Below, piece after piece: positions 61,301 through 64,000 of a stretch of 64,000 nt of DNA (position 1 is the stretch's first letter; every line of letters starts with the position of its first letter). A program made the position numbers and the translations under genes. The notes below the pieces were generated by a model. The model was not told where the DNA came from. It saw only the letters and a list, made by a program, of their open reading frames with translations, and did no database searches. Source of the stretch: Rhodanobacteraceae bacterium (GTDB lineage: Bacteria > Pseudomonadota > Gammaproteobacteria > Xanthomonadales > Rhodanobacteraceae); NCBI GenBank assembly GCA_030167125.1, contig CP126531.1, forward strand, positions 1,054,001 to 1,118,000, read 5' to 3'.

Positions 61301-61881
61301 AGGCCGCGCAGCGCAAGGAATACCTCGACGCGCAGATGACCGACCTCACCACCGCGCTGGAAACGCTGGAGAACGCGATCCGCAAGATCGACCGCGAGAC
61401 GCGCGAGCGTTTCAAGGACACCTTCGATCGCGTCAACGCCGGCTTCCAGGCGCTGTTCCCGAAACTGTTCGGCGGCGGCCATGCTTATCTGGAACTGACC
61501 GGCGACGACCTGCTCGACGCCGGCGTCACGATGATGGCGCGCCCGCCGGGCAAGCGGAACAGCCACATCTCGCTGCTGTCCGGCGGCGAGAAGGCGATGA
61601 CCGCGATGGCGCTGGTGATGGCGATCTTCAACTTGAATCCCGCGCCGTTCTGCCTGCTGGACGAGGTGGACGCGCCGATGGACGAAGGCAACGTCGGCCG
61701 CTTCGGCCAGCTGGTGCGCGACATGTCCGAGCGCGTGCAGTTCCTTGTGGTCACCCACAACAAGGCGACGATGGAAATGACCCACCAGTTGTGCGGCGTG
61801 ACCATGCGCGAACCGGGTGTGTCGCGGCTGGTGCAGGTCGATCTGGCGGAGGCGACGCGCTTGGCGGGAGTTGCTGCATAG
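58375..61881 (+). CDS. smc: Smc, chromosome segregation ATPase
   Basis: A 1168-residue SMC. Walker A [20 protein letters not shown] (about 29-48); coiled coils from about 170 to 500 and 660 to 1010; hinge (about 520-650) including [20 protein letters not shown]; signature [20 protein letters not shown] (about 1062-1081) and Walker B [15 protein letters not shown] (about 1089-1103). With ScpAB it condenses and separates origins. It begins 220 bases after bolA; ZipA follows 158 bases later. Repeats of one family flank it on both sides. Confidence 0.97.
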   Translation: [1168 protein letters not shown]

Positions 61882-61894
61882 TGCAAAGCAAACG

Positions 61895-61996
61895 GTCCGC
61901 AAATGAACGCGAAGAACGCAAATAGAGCATGAAGATCATTCTTGGAACTTTTGCTCCTGCTCTCATTCGCGTTTATTTGCGTTCATTTGCGGACTG
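61895..61996. repeat. Inverted pair of the smc-flanking repeat
   Basis: GTCCGCAAATGAACGCG (from 61895) is complementary to the end of 61965-61996 (CGTTCATTTGCGGAC). Together they form a long stem with a loop of about 40 bases, 14 bases after the smc stop, which may also terminate transcription. Confidence 0.8.
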
Positions 61997-62024
61997 AAGG
62001 CTTTTTACCGAGACCGCGCTTCTT

Positions 62025-62033
62025 TGCTAAAGT
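62025..62033 (+). promoter_or_regulatory. Extended -10 element directly before zipA
   Basis: TGCTAAAGT fits TGnTAnnnT. Transcription would start about at the GTG at 62040, so the zipA mRNA may have no leader. Confidence 0.4.
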
Positions 62034-62039
62034 CCGCGC

Positions 62040-62858
62040 GTGGACACGTCAGCCCTCTCCGCCACCGACTTGCGCATCATCATCGCCGCGATCGGCGTGG
62101 TGATCCTTGCGGCCATTTATTTCTTCGGACGGCCGCGCAAGCCCAGGCAGGGCAGGCGGCTGGCCCCGCGCCGGCGCGACGATGCGCGCATCGAACCGAT
62201 GCTCGGCGAAACCGGCGAGGAACCGATCGAACCCGCGGAACCCGCGGCACCGCAGCAGGGCGAGCTGGATGTCGCGCTGAAGCGCGAACTGGATCGACTG
62301 GGCGCCACCATGAGCGCGGATCGCGCCGGCAGCGCGGCAGCGGATGTCGCGCCGCCACCACCCAGGATGCCGGTGAGCAACGCCGGGCAGCGTCCGCACG
62401 AATTCCCGGTCGATCGCATCGTCACCCTGTTCGTGGCCGCGCCCGAAGGCGAAACCTTCGGCGGCGGCGACATCGTGGTGGCCGCGGAAAAAGCCGGCCT
62501 GCGCTTCGGCGCGATGCACATCTTCCACCGGCTGGTCGAAGGCCGGCCGGAAGCGGGCCCGATCTTCAGCATGGCCAACATGGTGAAGCCGGGCTACTTC
62601 GACATGTCGCGCATCGCGGAGTTGAACACACCGGGGGTGACCTTCTTCGCGACGCTGCCGGGTCCGGTGTCCGCGCTCGACGCGTGGGAAGCGATGCTGC
62701 CGGCCGCGCAACGCATTGCGGAACTGCTGGGCGGCGCGTTGCTGGACGAGGATCGCAACGCGCTCGGCCGCCAGCGCATAGCCGGGCTGCGCGAAGAACT
62801 GCGCGCATGGGATCGCCGGCACGAAGGCGAACCGGTCCGGCTGCCGCCGCGCCGCTGA
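62040..62858 (+). CDS. zipA: ZipA, division protein that tethers FtsZ
   Basis: A 272-residue protein. One N-terminal membrane helix (LRIIIAAIGVVILAAIYFFG) is followed by a basic patch (GRPRKPRQGRR), an acidic/Pro-rich linker (about 55-125) and the C-terminal FtsZ-binding domain (VDRIVTLFVAAPEGETFGGG, MHIFHRLVEGRPEAGPIFSM, NMVKPGYFDM). It anchors FtsZ at the membrane. GTG at 62040 is the only start preceding the helix. Confidence 0.93.
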   Translation: MDTSALSATDLRIIIAAIGVVILAAIYFFGRPRKPRQGRRLAPRRRDDARIEPMLGETGEEPIEPAEPAAPQQGELDVALKRELDRLGATMSADRAGSAAADVAPPPPRMPVSNAGQRPHEFPVDRIVTLFVAAPEGETFGGGDIVVAAEKAGLRFGAMHIFHRLVEGRPEAGPIFSMANMVKPGYFDMSRIAELNTPGVTFFATLPGPVSALDAWEAMLPAAQRIAELLGGALLDEDRNALGRQRIAGLREELRAWDRRHEGEPVRLPPRR

Positions 62859-62881
62859 ACCCTTCCCATCGAACCGCTTGC

Positions 62882-63535
62882 ATGGCTTATCCCAGTCCCG
62901 CGTTCCGCGAAGACCGCACCGATGTCCTGCACGCGGCGATCCGAGAGCTTTATTTCGGCCTGCTGGTGACGCATCCCGAAAGCGGTTTCGCGACTTCGTA
63001 CCTGCCGTGGGAACTCGACGCCACGCGCGGCCCGCACGGCACGCTGGTGGGCCATCTCGCGCGCTACAACCCGCAATGGAAAGTCCCCGCCGATAGCGCG
63101 GACGCATTGGTGGTGTTTCAGGGGCCGCACGCCTACGTGTCGCCGTCGTGGTATCCCGGCAAGCAGGACGACCCGCGCCAGGTTCCGACATGGGATTATC
63201 TCGCGGTCGAGGCGCGCGGCACGCTGGTGACGTTCGATGACGAAACGCGCCTGCACGATTTGCTGGTCAAGCTTACCGACCGCAACGAAGCTGGCCGCGA
63301 ACACCGCTGGCACGTCAGCGACGCGCCCGACGATTACGTGCGCGCGGAGATGCGCCACATCGTCGGCATCGAATTGCGCATCGAATCGCTGGTCGGCCGT
63401 TACAAGCTCAGCCAGAACCGCAACGCCGCCGACCAGGAAGGCGCGCGCGCGGGACTGGCCGCGGCGCCGACCGAGCGGGAGCGACATGTCGCCAAAGCGA
63501 TCGCGCGAACGCAGCGCGAGCGCGGCAGGGGCTGA
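62882..63535 (+). CDS. paiB: PaiB-like FMN-binding protein
   Basis: A 217-residue split-barrel FMN-binding protein of the family called FMN-binding negative transcriptional regulator. Features: MAYPSPAFREDRTDVLHAAI, THPESGFATSYLPW, GTLVGHLARYNPQWK, FQGPHAYVSPSWYPGK, and the C-terminal LVGRYKLSQNRNAADQEGA, all typical. In Bacillus PaiB affects sporulation and protease genes; function in proteobacteria is unclear. ATG at 62882, 23 bases after zipA. Confidence 0.88.
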   Translation: MAYPSPAFREDRTDVLHAAIRELYFGLLVTHPESGFATSYLPWELDATRGPHGTLVGHLARYNPQWKVPADSADALVVFQGPHAYVSPSWYPGKQDDPRQVPTWDYLAVEARGTLVTFDDETRLHDLLVKLTDRNEAGREHRWHVSDAPDDYVRAEMRHIVGIELRIESLVGRYKLSQNRNAADQEGARAGLAAAPTERERHVAKAIARTQRERGRG

Positions 63536-63712
63536 TTGAGTTTTCCCGCAGCGGAGCATGCTCCGCGCATCCGGTTCGATTTCGATCGTGATGCTTGGAC
63601 CGCCGCAGCTTCATCGCGGTGGAACCAGGCATCGGTGCCGGCAAGTTGCAACAAAGTCATTGGAACGTGCGGCCCTGCCGTGTGCACGGCGGCTGGTATG
63701 CTGCGGACGGAT

Positions 63713-64000
63713 ATGGATATCGGTGTGTTCCATGCGATGCGTGCACGGGGGACCGGCCGCGGTGCGCGCATCGTTGCCGCGGTGCTGCTCGCAGGATGCG
63801 TGGCACCCGGCACGGCAATCGCGCAGCCGGCTGCGCCGAAACCGCGCGCGCTGCCCACGATCGTGGTGACGGCCACGCGCATTCCGCAGCCGGCGTTCGA
63901 CGTGCCGGCTTCGATCGCGGCGGTGCAGGTGGGTAATCCCGCCGACGACACGACCGGCATCAATGCCTCCGAATACTTGCGCTCGGTACCGGGCGTGCTG
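63713..64000 (+). CDS. TonB-dependent outer-membrane receptor, N-terminal part (partial)
   Basis: The frame from the ATG at 63713 is open to the window edge (96 codons). It begins with a basic segment (MRARGTGRGAR), a hydrophobic signal region (IVAAVLLAGCVAPGTAIA), then a TonB-box-like LPTIVVTATR and the start of the plug domain (ASIAAVQVGNPADDTTGINA, SEYLRSVPGVL). Such receptors import iron complexes, B12 or sugars. A later ATG at 63737 is possible. A Cys in the signal region (AGC) could also act as a lipobox but the context favours cleavage at AIA. Confidence 0.85.
   Translation, partial: MDIGVFHAMRARGTGRGARIVAAVLLAGCVAPGTAIAQPAAPKPRALPTIVVTATRIPQPAFDVPASIAAVQVGNPADDTTGINASEYLRSVPGVL

Overview
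The window reads as a chromosome segment from a high-GC gammaproteobacterium of the Xanthomonadales, most likely the Rhodanobacteraceae/Xanthomonadaceae side. Evidence is the gene order smpB-ratA-rnfH-bamE-fur-recN-hrcA-grpE-dnaK-dnaJ-dapB-carA-carB-greA-rpfE-recJ-prfB-lysS, the lexA2-imuA-imuB-dnaE2 mutagenesis operon, and a Fur protein without the usual CxxC zinc pair. No rRNA or tRNA gene was recognised; the one stable RNA gene is ssrA (tmRNA).

Layout. 1-2070: the end of a membrane transporter, a secreted repeat protein, a decayed DUF885 fragment and a vapBC toxin-antitoxin pair. 2204-8733: a compact SOS mutasome operon (lexA2, imuA, imuB, dnaE2, then an AlkB-like dioxygenase) with the repressor's own palindromic operator over its start codon. 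8734-9564: non-coding DNA with structured repeats, a strong terminator and what looks like a displaced 3' end of ssrA. About 9050-24880: a probable integrative element inserted in ssrA, with a P4-type integrase beside the intact ssrA, a relaxase/MobC pair, a secreted-protein block (an S8 autotransporter, a lipoprotein sharing its leader, a repeat protein, a membrane-anchored wHTH/TPR regulator), and two large uncharacterised cargo genes facing each other. One cargo gene joins a PD-(D/E)XK-like nuclease core to a SEC-C tail; the other has no recognisable family. This pair is the best candidate here for an undescribed, possibly defensive, system.

24881-63535: core genome. ssrA and smpB (trans-translation) lie close together. 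The heat-shock block hrcA-grpE-dnaK-dnaJ carries sigma-32-like promoters. dapB leads to carAB, transcript cleavage factor greA, an ABC-F ATPase, an RpfE-like protein, recJ, prfB (with the classic programmed frameshift), lysS, yciI, a bolA-family gene, smc, zipA and a PaiB-like gene. Accessory genes have entered this backbone: a TMEM175-like channel before dnaJ, a beta-propeller plus dihaem cytochrome pair, a 2OG-Fe(II) oxygenase, and a small four-helix-bundle gene wedged between carA and carB. The window ends inside a TonB-dependent receptor gene.

A second theme is repeats. Short tandem heptamers (GGGACNC-like) occur at five places, twice within reading frames, and two of the arrays stand as an inverted pair around the four-helix-bundle gene. 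Longer hairpin-rich dispersed elements lie at 8809-8974, 26249-26356, 30397-30500, 34445-34490, 57461-57538 and around smc.
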